NCBI GenBank assembly: GCA_024509875.1
Contig: JAMPIV010012434.1
Span: 1 to 64,000 of the forward strand
Length of the DNA: 64,000 nucleotides
From: Oreohelix idahoensis
Lineage: Eukaryota > Mollusca > Gastropoda > Stylommatophora > Oreohelicidae
Direction of reading: 5' to 3'
Position numbers and translations under genes: made by a program. The notes below the pieces were generated by a model that ran no database searches, was not told the origin of the DNA, and saw nothing but the letters and a program-made list of their open reading frames with translations. Positions 1-10,902 of the stretch are shown here, piece after piece (the first letter of the stretch is position 1; every line of letters begins with the position of its first letter).

Positions 1-1165
1 TCCCCTGGAATGTCTCATATGCGCGCTTGAAAGAGCGTCGCCGCTTCTGACATTTTTGAAAGATTTCCTGTGATAGCGGTGGAATATCCCTGCCACTATC
101 ATCATCTTCGTCAGTTTTGGCGATCGACAGGAGATGGTCGGAGGTTGGCACTGGTTTTTCCAAGTATCTCTTTAAGAGATTTAAATGGAAAACCTTCTCC
201 TTTCCTTCAATAGAGATCTGGTAGTTAGCCTTAGAAATCTTTTTCAGGACGGTAAACGGCCCTTGCCATCCGATCTTCAGTTGGTTGTTCTCGGTAGGGA
301 GCAACACCAAAACTTTCTCTCCTGCTTCCAGTTCTCTCTCTTCCGCGACTTTCCTGTATCGGTTAGCGTGCTTGGTGCGTGCTCGCTTAAAGTTAGTCGT
401 TGCTAGGTCCCACCCTAGTTTCAACCGTTCCTTTAAAACCGACACATATTTACTGGCTGAGACGACTGTCTCATCAGCCTTCTCGTCTGTCAGAGACTGA
501 AGTAAGGCTTCAAGCGGGCCCTTAATGGGTCTGCCAAATAAGAGTGTAGCTGGCGGAAATCCTGTGGAAGTATGAGGAGATTCTCTGTAGCCAAATAATG
601 CTGCAGGAATACAGAGATCCCAATCTTCAGGTTTCACTTGTGCCAGCTTACTTAGCATCATGGTGAGGTTTCCATTAGCACGTTCCACGAGCCCATTTCC
701 CGCCGGAGTATATGGCTTAGTGTGGATGTGCTGGGTCCTCAAGATCTTAACGATCTCATCCATCAACAGGTTTCGGTATGGAGATCCATTATCCGTCAAC
801 ACTTGCTGAGGGAATCCCAACCGAGTGAAAATCTGCACGAGGGCTTCTGCGACATGCTTGGCATCTGCGCATGTTAGCGGGATAGCTTCTGCCCATAAAG
901 TGCATGTATCGACTAAGGTCAGGATAAACCTGTTCCTTCTTTTAGTCCTTTCGAAAGGCCCTAAAATGTCGATCACAACCCGTTCGAATGGTGTTCCCAT
1001 TATTGGCATTTCACCCATGTGGACTGGGGGGGGGTCCGTTGCTTGGGTGGTACACGTTGGCACTGGGCACAGGATTTGACATATCTGATAATATCAGTAT
1101 TCACTCCAGGCCACCAATAATGAGTGGTTATACGTTGGTTTGTGGCGTTCTGTCCCATATGTCCG
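1..1165 (-). pseudogene. Ty3/Gypsy integrase, Gypsy element A (runs off left edge)
   Basis: On the minus strand this continues the gag-protease ORF at 1128-2993 and encodes a retroviral-type integrase, the enzyme that joins element cDNA to host DNA. Visible motifs are the first catalytic Asp in VVIDILGPF (near 975), the second in VLTDNGSPY (near 795) and the Glu in GLVERANGN (near 695). The sequence then runs through the C-terminal integrase region to the window edge. The reading frame breaks near 1155 and again at a run of nine G (1026-1034), so this copy is not continuous. Reverse transcriptase has not appeared before the left edge although protease and integrase have. That order (protease, integrase, then presumably RT) is the Gmr1-like arrangement and differs from ordinary Gypsy elements. 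Family assignment is secure; the off-window order is inferred from Gypsy element B at 30571-40246. Confidence 0.85.
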
Positions 1166-2993
1166 CTAAGGGAAGAGAGTGCCCCATTTCTAGGATTTGG
1201 CTTCTGTACTGTTTCGGTACTAGGAGCTGGTTGTAACCTTGGTCAGGCTTGCCCGTTCTCCGATAAAGTACGCCATCCTCAGAAAAAATGTCCCCGTGCT
1301 GTTTGGGTTCCTTAGCCATGGGCAGTTTCCTAAAGCAGGGTGCCAAAGTAGGGTCCTTGTATTGCGCTTCTTTAAGTTCCATAGGTAACAAATTTGGCGC
1401 AGGCTCCCGTTCCTTCTTGGTTTGCCCTCTTGTAGTTACTGCTGCCACAATCGGCTCTTCCGGTTTCCCAATACACACGTATCTCCCGCCAAGTATGACT
1501 GGGTAGATGGGATCATCCATAACAGCCGCTTTGATCACGCCTCTGACAAAGTCAGAGTGTATCTCCACCAATGCGATGGGAAGCGCTGTAGGTGCATCAC
1601 TCTTACGAACTCCACAAAGTTGGACGGTCTCTGCTGTCTCTTGACCGGGTTTGACCAGGTTTCTGGCAACAATGCAATCGTAAGAAAGCCCCGTGTCAAA
1701 TAAGCAAGAAGTTTGAGAACCGTTCAAAGTAACAGTACCTCGCGTTGAGGGTCTATCCCCAACAGGTTTGGAATCACTGTCAACAATTCCGCCTTGCGAG
1801 ACTGTCAATAAGCATCCGATGCGTTTCGGCTCGGTGTGCTCGGTCTGATCATATGTCCCGTGCTCAGGGGTTCTCCCTTTGCCACCTTGTCCTTTCTGGC
1901 TACGCTGCCATGTAGGGCGGTCGGGTTGATCAGACTGTTTGGGGTGGTTGGGGTACTTGTTCTTGTAGAACTTGGATTTTTCAGGAGGGGGGTTTTGAGG
2001 TCCAGTTTCTCTGTGGTTGTTTTGGTTAGAAGCCTGAGAAGATTGCTCTAGGTTATGTTTTCGAAAATGCTCCTCTGTCGGTTTCCGCTTTGTGGCCGGT
2101 AGTTCAGCCAGCGCATTGTGATAACGCTCAGACTTTTCCAAAATGTCTTCAAGTTTTTCTGCCCCCTGCTCAGCGAGAAATCTCCGGGTATCAGCAGACA
2201 AAGTGTTCTTTATTTGTTCAGTTAGAACAAGTTCCTCAAGACCTTCATAGGTAGAGGGGAGCTGCGAAAGCTCAAGGCACTTTGTTAGATATCCCTTAAG
2301 ACGCGATGAGAACTGGTGAAAAGTTTCAGAATTCTCTTTCCGGCTGTTGCGAAACAGTTGCAAAAACTTGCGAGCGTTCATTTCAAAGCGCTCCAGTAAC
2401 GCTTTCTTCAACACATCGTAGTCGTCTTGTTGGCTACTTTCCAGCTTAGAATAAACATCATAAGCAGACCCTTTTAGGGCCTGGGAAAGTTTCATATTCC
2501 AACGCGACCTCTCTAACCCGTACAGAGTTGCAATTTTCTCAAATTTTTCTAACCATGTGTCAATCTTCTCATTTGGACAAGGGAAAGACTCAAGAGTGAA
2601 AGACATAGCGTTGAGTTGAAGAGATTGAGTGTTAGAAGGATCAGTTAGGGAGGAATGAGGAGAAGATTCTCCATTGCTGGAGGTAGAGGCAGCACCACGA
2701 CTTTGGAATTCTAGAGTTTTAAGAGCCAACTCATGCTGTCTCTCTTCTCTCTCCTTCTCATGCTGTCTCTCCTTCTCTCTTTCCTCATGCTGTCTCTCCT
2801 TCTCTCGTTCGTTCGCCCTGCGAATTTCCATTTCTTCATCCATCTTCTTCTGCTGTAAAGCTTCAGCTGCTTTCCTCTCCGCATCATATCTCTCCAGTTC
2901 GTCTCTGATAAAAGCTTTCGCTTCCTCTCCTTCCAGTCCCTCCTCTCTCGCTTCGTCCCTGAGAAGTTGTCTAAGCTTTGCCCTCTCGGCCAT
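1128..2993 (-). CDS. gag-protease ORF of Gypsy element A (621 aa)
   Basis: Residues 1-120 are a highly charged Glu/Arg/Lys helix, probably a coiled coil, with a repeated EREKERQHE-type unit. Residues about 130-310 resemble the capsid-like gag domain of Ty3/Gypsy elements (for example FPCPNEKIDTWLEKFEKIA and LLERFEMNARKFLQLFRNS). A basic Gln/Asn-rich linker follows. An aspartic protease site FDTGLS lies near residue 431 (about 1700). The ORF ends in the start of the integrase N-terminal zinc-binding region (LLVPKQYRSQILEMGHS), where the frame is lost. I see no CCHC zinc knuckle. The Met at 2993 is the first in frame and precedes the charged helix. The element is antisense to the host laccase gene. 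Confidence 0.85.
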   Translation of the reverse strand: MAERAKLRQLLRDEAREEGLEGEEAKAFIRDELERYDAERKAAEALQQKKMDEEMEIRRANEREKERQHEEREKERQHEKEREERQHELALKTLEFQSRGAASTSSNGESSPHSSLTDPSNTQSLQLNAMSFTLESFPCPNEKIDTWLEKFEKIATLYGLERSRWNMKLSQALKGSAYDVYSKLESSQQDDYDVLKKALLERFEMNARKFLQLFRNSRKENSETFHQFSSRLKGYLTKCLELSQLPSTYEGLEELVLTEQIKNTLSADTRRFLAEQGAEKLEDILEKSERYHNALAELPATKRKPTEEHFRKHNLEQSSQASNQNNHRETGPQNPPPEKSKFYKNKYPNHPKQSDQPDRPTWQRSQKGQGGKGRTPEHGTYDQTEHTEPKRIGCLLTVSQGGIVDSDSKPVGDRPSTRGTVTLNGSQTSCLFDTGLSYDCIVARNLVKPGQETAETVQLCGVRKSDAPTALPIALVEIHSDFVRGVIKAAVMDDPIYPVILGGRYVCIGKPEEPIVAAVTTRGQTKKEREPAPNLLPMELKEAQYKDPTLAPCFRKLPMAKEPKQHGDIFSEDGVLYRRTGKPDQGYNQLLVPKQYRSQILEMGHSLPLADIWDRTPQTNV

Positions 2994-5900
2994 ATTATGT
3001 CAGTGACTGAGACACGTGGAGAAAGAAAATAGGAAAAAGGATACACTGGTTCCTACCACTTACGAGAAAAAAATTACCAAAAAAATCAAAAGATGATATA
3101 TTTGCTCCTGGGATACCTCCTCCAAAATAAAATCTAACTATCGCTGCTATTATCGGCAATAAAGCACTCAATGCAAAACACGACTACGCCAAATAAATGG
3201 TAGTTAAGATTACAACTGAAAAATAAGTTGCTACAGTGGAAAAGCAAAAGAATATTGCAAAAATTAAAGAGAAAAATAATCCCTTAATTTTTTTTAAAAA
3301 TCCACTATAAGTTCGCCCCTGAAGTCAGATCGGGTAAGGGAGGGAATTAATCTGGACAATAAAGTCCGAAACACACTCCTTAACTTAGTTCAAACGCCGT
3401 TCTGCCTCAGTACCCAGTGAATGTTATACACTCACCACTTTACCAGCATTTAGTATTACAATCAGCAGTTAACATATATCCCGACAAATCAACCTGTAAC
3501 CAAAATGTATATTATTCAAAGATGCTGTGGAAAAAAAACTTATTAGTTTGTGTGGTCAGCACGCCCGTAAACAGATCGCTAGTCTAGGGGGTAATTTTTT
3601 TAAAGATATAACAACTCACAAGACATCACACTCTTACTCTATTACAGAATAAGAATCTTAAATACAAAATCCAGATAGACGAGTCCACATTTGTTGCACT
3701 CGTCTTCCTATTCTAAGTTCAAAGACCGGAAACGAGCCCTCATTTGTCGTAGATTTCCGATAGGAGAATTAAGACTAGGTTTGGTCCCTTCTGAATAGGT
3801 CTGAACAGGTGATAGACTCAGTGAGAGTTAGTGAAAGGTAATAGAATTTCCACACACGTGAGATGATAGATTTGATATAGTGGCTGTCTCTGAAAGCGAA
3901 AAGAATTCTTCTCTCTCTCACCTATCTTCTACAACAGTTGTTACAGCGTCAGACAGACTACACCAATATACATATTACGTATATTTCTATCACTCACAGG
4001 CACGCACATACACGTGACGACAGGTAAACACACAGACGTGGGAAAACTATAACAATGATATATATATTATCTAGAACGAGCTGACCAAACACGATTGTTT
4101 AGTTCAAGAGCGATTTTAATATCAGGAAAAATCGGCTCACAACATCAAAGAAAGTACATCAAGGAAAATACATATACACATAGTCATAAAAAATCAAGGA
4201 AATGTTGCAAGGATGATAGCCCCGTTATAGTGTTAACTCTAGGTTTAGCCCGGCCCCGTTAAGAGAACAGATGATGGCGCCAGAGTCACAGATACATAGG
4301 GTTTGAGTCTAAGAGTTTTTCTTTGTTTTATCTCGTAATTATATGCACAGAGTTTGAAAAAAATCTGATTTAACCTAAGACAAAAACACAAGAACTCTAG
4401 CCTTAGCAACAAATTATGCAGATTGGAAAAAAAAAATTTAGGACAGCAACAGGGTGTCAAAGATATAATAGTGAAAATATCACTCAGACCAGCGTACACT
4501 CATTCATTCCGCCATGGCTTCTCATTCAGGTACTCACGACTTTGCTCGCTGCCTCCTGGAACACATTGATTTTAGATCTTCACACAGACTCAAAAAAAAT
4601 GCAATCTTCTGCCAAGAAGTCCCCAGTTCCAAAAGACGTAATTAACTCGGAGTCTCCGGGAACGACTACTTGGGTATGCAAATTTGTTCAAATGTCTGAT
4701 TAAGTCACCTAACACTTATTCCAGGCGCGGGAGTTAGCAGAGCACAGTGTCAATAGCGTAGGTTTCTAAAAAATGATGAATGTCAGGTCGGTGCCTTCCC
4801 TCAGTATAGGATTCACTTTAGTCACACCACAGATTTGTCCACAAGATATAATCTAGTCGGGAAATGATTGTTAATATTCACGCCACCAGGCAGCAACTTA
4901 TATAGAGTTTCTAGAAGAAATTAAGTGCTGGCTCCAAGGTCCAGTATTTATCATTACAGTCTTTGAAAACCCGTTATAGGGATATTAGTATTTCTGTCTA
5001 ACTTGCACCGTCAGATCAGTGTTACTTGAGAAAACCCACGTGGTTCAAAATAAGGACTGTCTATTTCTTCACAAGTATGGAAACTACTACTAGGTGCTGG
5101 TAAAGTTAGGGTCACCCCAAAACTTTCACTGTGTGGAGGAAAAATAACACATATAATATAATAAACAGAATCTGTACTGGTTAAAACTTACATTTAAACT
5201 GGCAAGCAGAGAGCTTTGCTTATCATTTAAACTTCCCGTGACGTAAGTTATATTTAAAAATCAGCAATCCTCATAAATTAGGAACACGTGCGTATCCCGT
5301 CATCATTCCTGAGGCTGGATTCTAGAGTTTATACGTTAGTTTAGAAAAATACACTCGACTGAGTATTAGCAGTTAAATTAAATTTATAAATAGCTACAAT
5401 TGCCGTTATAAGCTAGAAATTTTAATTAGTCTGCTTTCCACTGAATGCTTCCCTAGAAAATATAATAGCCTACCACTTTATTTCTCTTCTGCGCTAAAGA
5501 AATAGATTTAAATGAATTAAGCGATTTAACACTTTAACACTCACAAAATCTATATATCTATCATATTAATTACCTCAACCACAGAATTACAGGTAGTCGC
5601 ACAACTTAAGAATAAAAATGCTGAAAATATTTCTGGACGTCTAGAAGTTCGACAAATTGCCGAAACAAACTGAGATCTTCGCTAACAGCTATTCTGTTTT
5701 TCGAGCGACCTATCTACTGTGGAGTCTATGAGCGAGAATGAAATTAAAGTTTCAAACTTGGCCAATATCTTAAAATCAGACAAAGGGCCCAAACTATTTC
5801 GCCACGCGAAATTATCTCCCCTACTCCCAACATTTACGTCCGCTTAACGCGTGTCGTAACTGTCACCTACTGACCACGATGTACGCGTGTCAGTTTCAAA

Positions 5901-6335
5901 TCAGACAGACAGTTTTCACTGACTCCATTGCCCAAGTGAGCGCCGTGTCAGTTTGGGATTTTCCAGACAAATGTCTGGATACTGACCGGTGCAGATGTAA
6001 AGTATCACACCTCACCGGGACTAATGCCGAGAAGAAGCTCGCGCGCTCGGTGAGAATGTAGACGATTTGCTACGTCCTATGTTCAGCGAACCGACTTATC
6101 ACGCCTTCTGACGCCCTGCAGCCCTGACATCTACGTAATATCGTCCTAGCGCGATTCTCAGTTTAAGAGAAAGGAAAACAGGTAAAGTTTGCGAATTATA
6201 TGAGAATAATATTCGCAAAACGAATGGATGAAAAAAACACAGGAAAAAAAAAGTACAGAGATATTAAAAGAGAGAGTTTATGTGAAAGAATAGGAAGAAG
6301 ATGTAGGAAATTAAATGAATATAAACCCTACGTGA
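2994..6335 (-). mobile_element. Leader and probable 5' LTR region of Gypsy element A
   Basis: No convincing gene is seen in this A+T-rich stretch. On the minus strand, bases near 3300-3320 read GGGGCGAACTTATAGTGG directly after a CA dinucleotide. That is where a tRNA primer-binding site should follow a 5' LTR, so the LTR probably starts (plus-strand coordinates) with TGAAGTCAG at 3320 and extends right. Its far end is uncertain; one candidate is the ACA at 6127-6129, another is the point where L1-like coding sequence begins at about 6335. The partner LTR lies outside the window, so the ends cannot be confirmed by repeat comparison. Confidence 0.35.
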
Positions 6336-6837
6336 CAAGGAGGGCGCCCTGAAACCTATGGTGCTTGTATTGTTGTAGCTGGTCTTCTAATGTGAGGATG
6401 ATGGGTGAATTTCTGAATGTTTGTTTTGTAAGCTGTATTGCATCTTCTCTTGTTTCTCTTGTTTTATCCTGTCCTTGTGTATCCTAGCTGACATTAACTG
6501 CGTTCGCTCACGTATTGTATTTTTTTAGTGTTTCCCAGTGGTGTTGTATGTTTTCTGTTGGCACATCAGTTGTGTATGTAAGGATGAGTCTAGTCATATG
6601 TTCCGTGTATGTTTTATTTTGGAGTAAAGTGTTGTTGAATTTCCAGTGTGGAGAGCGTTTGAAATGTGTGCTTGCCTGAGAAGAGCTAATGGATGTGAGT
6701 ATTGCTTTGTGGTCTGTAAACTTTAGAGTTTCTGGTAAGTGTCTGGCCTGAATTGTGTGGTGTGTTGATGGTATATAAATTCTGTCTAATCTTGAAGCTC
6801 GGTTGTGTGTTTTTGTTTGCGTTTGCGTGTGTGATGT
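6336..6837 (-). pseudogene. L1/Tx1-like LINE ORF2, part downstream of the RTE insertion
   Basis: The minus-strand reading frame carries the end of an APE-type endonuclease (ASRLDRIYIP and then TDHKAI, matching the conserved RLDR and SDH motifs). A linker follows to about 6335, ending in QGALLVT. It is the downstream half of the endonuclease whose upstream half lies at 9103-9721. The two halves are separated by the plus-strand RTE-like insertion. The RT domain expected next is missing because sequence homology stops at about 6335, next to Gypsy element A. Confidence 0.75.
6829..6837. repeat. Target-site duplication of RTE-like LINE, left copy
   Basis: GTGTGATGT is repeated exactly at 9094-9102 on the other side of the element. 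Confidence 0.75.
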
Positions 6838-6855
6838 AATCAAATCGACTATATC

Positions 6856-7290
6856 ATGATAAAACATAGATTTAAGAACAGTGTCACAAGTGCAAAGACA
6901 CATCCTGGCGCCGACATAAATTCAGATCACAATCCAGTTGTCATCAAAGTAAATATAAAGCTGAAAAGAGCAGGAAACAGAAGACAGGAGGAACCCCAGA
7001 TAGAAATATCAGCGCTGAAACAACCAGATATAAAACAGAAATATTTAATCGAAGTCAAAAATAAATACCAACAGTTATTGACAGAAAGCATGGAGCAGTA
7101 TAGAAGAGAAAACCCAGAAGAAAAAGCAACCGCAAAATGGGAATGCTTAAAAACAAGCATACAATCAGCAAATGCAAATTTACCTAAAAAGGAGTCTAAG
7201 AAAAATCAAATTTGGATGACAGATGACATCTTGAATAAAATGGCAGAAAGAAAGAAAGCAAAAAAAATACTCCAGAATATAAAACAATAG
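6856..7290 (+). pseudogene. RTE-like LINE: end of endonuclease and linker
   Basis: The start carries PGADINSDHNPVV, the last catalytic block (SDH) of an APE-type endonuclease. A Lys/Glu-rich linker to the RT domain follows. The upstream catalytic blocks are absent, so the copy is 5'-truncated and cannot cut target DNA by itself. The frame breaks at a run of eight A (7260-7267), after which the same protein continues in another frame at 7308. Confidence 0.8.
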
Positions 7291-7307
7291 ACAATGACAT
7301 ACGTACT

Positions 7308-8711
7308 ATGTGTAGATCACGAAGGGAACGGTGGATAGAAACAAAATGTAAGGAAATAGAAGACTTGGAAGCGAAGCACATGACAAGAGATATGCATGAA
7401 GAAATAAAGAAATTATCAAATCGGTCGCGGTTTGCACAAGGAGGAAGCTGTATCAAGAACAAAAATGGTGTAATATTACTTGATGAGAAAGACATATCAA
7501 ACAGATGGGCAGAATACGTAAAAAAACTATTCGAGGACAACAGAGGTAAAAAACCATCACCAGATTCTAATGAAGGCCCACACATTCTCAGATCAGAAGT
7601 AGAGAATGCCATTCATATGATACAAAAAGGAAGATCAGCAGGCATGGATAACATAAACATTGAAATGATAGAAGCTCTGGAGAGCTTTGGTATAGATACA
7701 ATCACAGAAATATGCAATGATATATACAATACAGGATATTTACCACACGACATGAAGACATCAGTTTTTATAACATTGCCCAAAAAACCAAATGCAACAG
7801 AATGTTCAGACTTCAGAACAATCAGCCTGATGAGTCATGCAATTAAGATACTGCTCAAAATCATACAGGAAAGAATAAAAAGTAAAGTAGACAGCGAAAT
7901 CCAAGAAGAACAGTTTGGTTTTAGACGGAACAGTGGAACAAGAGAGGCAATATTTTGCCTAAGAAGATTAGCAGAAAAATATACAGAGGTCCAAAAAAGT
8001 ATGTATATGTGCTTCATTGACTATAAGAAGGCTTTTGACAGAATCCATCATGAGAAAATAATTGAATGCCTCAAAGACATAGGTATTGATGGAAAAGATA
8101 TAAGAATACTCAGTAACCTTTATTGGGAGCAAACTGCCACAGTAAGATCGGGAAGGAATTATTCACCATACATAGACATAAAAAGAGGTGTCAGACAAGG
8201 TTGTGTGCTGTCCCCCTGCCTATTTAATTTATACACCGAAAAAATTTTCAAACAGATACAGGAAATACCAGGACTGAACATCAGTGGAAGATCAATAAAC
8301 AACCTTAGATATGCAGATGATACCGTGTTGTTAGCTGAAAGCGAACAGGAGTTACAAGAACTAGTGAAGCAAGTGAACAGTATAAGTCATGAATATGGAC
8401 TCGACATTAATATTGAGAAAACTAAAACTATGATAATTAGCAAAACAGACGATAAACCCACATTAAAGATAAGCGTAAATGGGAAAATCCTGGAACAAGT
8501 CAAGAGCTACGTATATCTTGGTCATATAATAACAGAAGATGGCAGATGTGAAACAGAAATCAAGAAGAGAATAGGAATGGCCAAAGCTACATTCAACAAC
8601 ATGAAACATATACTGACATCCAAACAGTTATCTCATAAATTAAAACTGAGAATCATAAAGTGTTATATATATATTCTGCATTTCTGTATGGTGCAGAAAC
8701 ATGGACGATGA
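7308..8711 (+). CDS. RTE-like LINE reverse transcriptase
   Basis: A 467-residue ORF spans all recognisable RT blocks. They are an AGMDNINIEMI block, FITLPKKPNATECSDFRTI, EEQFGFRRNSGT, MCFIDYKKAFDRI with the first catalytic Asp, GVRQGCVLSPCLFNLY, NLRYADDTVLLAES with the YADD catalytic pair, and the thumb motif SYVYLGHIITEDG. It makes element cDNA by target-primed reverse transcription. The C terminus shifts frame inside a TA-rich microsatellite (about 8663-8675) and continues at 8660-9085. Apart from two indels in simple repeats the domain is well preserved, which suggests a fairly recent insertion. Confidence 0.9.
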   Translation: MCRSRRERWIETKCKEIEDLEAKHMTRDMHEEIKKLSNRSRFAQGGSCIKNKNGVILLDEKDISNRWAEYVKKLFEDNRGKKPSPDSNEGPHILRSEVENAIHMIQKGRSAGMDNINIEMIEALESFGIDTITEICNDIYNTGYLPHDMKTSVFITLPKKPNATECSDFRTISLMSHAIKILLKIIQERIKSKVDSEIQEEQFGFRRNSGTREAIFCLRRLAEKYTEVQKSMYMCFIDYKKAFDRIHHEKIIECLKDIGIDGKDIRILSNLYWEQTATVRSGRNYSPYIDIKRGVRQGCVLSPCLFNLYTEKIFKQIQEIPGLNISGRSINNLRYADDTVLLAESEQELQELVKQVNSISHEYGLDINIEKTKTMIISKTDDKPTLKISVNGKILEQVKSYVYLGHIITEDGRCETEIKKRIGMAKATFNNMKHILTSKQLSHKLKLRIIKCYIYILHFCMVQKHGR

Positions 8712-9085
8712 ATAAGCATTTGGAAGAAAGAATTGAGGCTCTTGAAATGTGGATATATAGAAGAATGGGGCGTATCTCATGGAAAGAGATGAAAACAAAT
8801 AAGGAGGTCCTAGAAAATCTAGGTATGAAAAGAGAACTAATGAGAGAGGTCAAAGTTCGGCAGCTAAAATACTTTGGCCACATAAAAAGGCATAACACCT
8901 TGCAGAAGACCATAACAGAAGGGAGAGTTGAAGGTAAACGTGCAAGGGGAAGACAGCGCTATAAGTGGGAAGATAACATCAAGAGATGGACGGGAAAGAG
9001 TCTATCAGAGTGTACCACCAAGACAAGAGACAGAAGACGTTGGAGATCCATTACAGCCAACCTCCGTTGTGGAGATGGCAACTGA
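8660..9085 (+). CDS. RTE-like LINE C-terminal region
   Basis: This continues the RT ORF at 7308-8711 after a frameshift. It carries the hallmark tail of RTE/BovB-type proteins: an FLYGAETWT block, a Trp-containing RRMGRISW block, [11 protein letters not shown] and a Lys/Arg-rich KRARGRQRYKWEDNI segment, ending in LRCGDGN before the stop. The role of this region is not well defined, but it is conserved in the clade. The same 120 residues occur on the minus strand at 52081-52446. Confidence 0.85.
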   Translation: MLYIYSAFLYGAETWTMNKHLEERIEALEMWIYRRMGRISWKEMKTNKEVLENLGMKRELMREVKVRQLKYFGHIKRHNTLQKTITEGRVEGKRARGRQRYKWEDNIKRWTGKSLSECTTKTRDRRRWRSITANLRCGDGN

Positions 9086-9093
9086 TGATGATG

Positions 9094-9102
9094 GTGTGAT
9101 GT
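9094..9102. repeat. Target-site duplication of RTE-like LINE, right copy
   Basis: Exact partner of 6829-6837, placed directly after the TGATGATG tail. Confidence 0.75.
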
Positions 9103-9721
9103 CTGTGCTTGGGGATGTGCGTGTCTGTATGCGTCTGTTAGGTTGTGGGTGTCTATTATGGTTTGTAATTATGTCTAATTGGTGTGTGTCTTCTCTGTTG
9201 GTTCTCCTTATCTGTGTTCTAACCTCACCACCTACCAGATCCATATCTGTCAAAACACAGTTAAAATCCCCACCTAATATAATGTTGTGTCCCCTGTATA
9301 AGTGTGTGAGTAAGTTATCTAGGCTATCGTAAAATTGCGGCTGATGGCTGTAGTTTGCTGGGGCGTGTATGTTAACTATCGTGTATGTGTGTTTCTTGTT
9401 TTCTACGTGAACTATGGCTATTTTACCCTCGGTATCCCTGTTTTTCTTAAGTATTTCCCACCTGTCTGATGTTTGTAGTATAGCTGTTCCTGTACCAGTG
9501 TTGTGAAGGGCTAAGCTAAAACAAGAATGCCTTAGTCCTAACTGGGTTGTGATCTGTGATGCGTGTTCGTCTGTGTGTATGTTGGTTTCTTGTAAAAGTA
9601 TAAAGTCTGGTTTGTGTTTATGTATAAGTGATATGATGTGATGTGTTTTAGTGCGAACGCCACTGATGTTTATACTTAACAGAACAATATCCGACGCCAT
9701 TTTTAAAAAACAAGCATACAT
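9103..9721 (-). CDS. L1/Tx1-like LINE ORF2, endonuclease N-terminal half
   Basis: Starting at MASDIVLLSINISG (the Met about 8 codons inside the ORF), this minus-strand frame encodes the APE-type endonuclease that nicks target DNA. Motifs are LLQETNIHT (catalytic Glu), TIVNIHAPAN, and ILGGDFNCVLTDMD. The frame then slips near 9135, where another frame shows DAYRHAHP, the conserved DAYR block. After that the RTE-like element interrupts the gene, and the rest of the domain resumes at 6837. ORF1 of the same element lies just upstream at 9787-10902. Confidence 0.82.
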
Positions 9722-9786
9722 TAAGGTAGCATTAGAAATATAGAAGCATTAAGGTTTAAAAAACATACCGGTTGTAGAATCATAAT

Positions 9787-10902
9787 TTATATGTTTAGGG
9801 TGTTGTCTTGGTCATCGCCTTCCTGTGCGTTCAAGAGGTCGATTACGAGCTTGGCAGGTGAAAGGATCTGTGGTGAGTTTGCCGATAGATTGGTGTTTCT
9901 GGTAATGTCTTTTGTCTTGTGTATCCAGGTGGACGGTGGTGTTGTATTTTTGATTACTGGTGTTGCTGGATTCTGACTGGGTGTCGCTCTTGTTGGTATC
10001 TCTGTGGTTGTTGGTTTTTTTGTCTCCTGGCTTATGGTTTCTTCATCTGTGTTAGGGCTGCTGGGGGCAGAGTGCCGCCTTTGTCTCTTCTTGTTCTTGT
10101 GAGTGACAACCGTGAAGTCATCAGCTGCCGGTTGGCACCTTGACACTTGAGTCTTCTTGTTTTGCTCCGGCACTGCTGCATCTTTTCGTGGTACCTGTGG
10201 CCACGGTGTGGTTCTTACTGCTGCCTCTTTTGCTGGGGGCCTTGGCTGTTGAAGGTTTGCGGGATTTCTTGCTGCTTTCTGTGGGCAGCGATTTGCCCAA
10301 TGCGTGTCCTCGCCACAGTGAGGATACACCGTTCGTCGCCCTTGAATTGTGATGAGTAGTTTTTGTACGTCAAGGCCTTCTCCATCGACCTTAAGGTCGA
10401 CATAGTGAGGTATGTTCCCAGAGGGACGGTACAACACGCCCCACTTGTCAGGAGCGTTTCTGATCTTATAAACCTCGGCCTCTGGATCCGAAGTAATGCT
10501 GGCTGCCATGCGTTTTACCGCGTCAAATTTCATGGTGGGTGGCACCCAATTAAAAGTTAATTTGGACCGCTCTTTCTCTAGATGCTCGCAAGTGATTGTG
10601 AGCTCCGGGTTGGAGAGCTGCACTTTCTTGCCGTGCAGCCTCTGGTAGCATAGTCAGTGGGCTTGTGTGGAGAGGGTCAGGTACCACCTGATCGGGTTCT
10701 CAAAACGATACAAGGAATCAATCCCGTTGGTCGGGACTCCTCCTGGGCCGATAAGCACACTTGTCATGAAAGCCGGCGAAGCTCTTGCTGCTGCCTGGGG
10801 GCCAGAAACCGTGAGAACCACGGTTCCTGGTTTATGGAAGCTCCCCCCTTCCATGGAGTCTGAAGTAGTGAGGTAAGTGGTCGTGATTTTGCTGGAATCC
10901 AT
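9787..10902 (-). pseudogene. L1/Tx1-like LINE ORF1 with one zinc knuckle
   Basis: ORF1 begins at Met 10902 (MDSSKITTTYLT), shifts frame near 10640 and continues to 9787. It looks like a nucleic-acid-binding LINE ORF1 protein. A conserved N-terminal domain includes IRWYLTL and KLTFNWVPPTMKF. A single CCHC-type knuckle at HCGEDTHWANRC has lost its first Cys, which is a Tyr here (a G to A change would explain it). A long basic, Pro/Thr-rich C-terminal tail follows. ORF1 and ORF2 are adjacent on the minus strand, as in an L1-type element. Clade assignment beyond L1/Tx1-like is uncertain. Confidence 0.75.

Larger units (their letters stand above)
6838..9093 (+). mobile_element. RTE-like LINE, 5'-truncated, nested in the L1/Tx1-like element
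   Basis: This non-LTR retrotransposon copy is bounded by a 9-bp direct repeat GTGTGATGT (6829-6837 and 9094-9102), the expected target-site duplication. It contains the end of an endonuclease, a reverse transcriptase and the C-terminal region typical of RTE/BovB-type elements. It ends in a short TGATGATGATGG tail like those of RTE elements. The host sequence on either side is the minus-strand L1/Tx1-like endonuclease gene, so the insertion order is clear. A 3' fragment of the same family occurs at 52081-52455 on the minus strand. Confidence 0.88.

Noticed and set aside
2674..3006. Ser/Cys-rich plus-strand ORF
   Set aside because: It is the antisense shadow of the charged coiled-coil of gag at 1128-2993.
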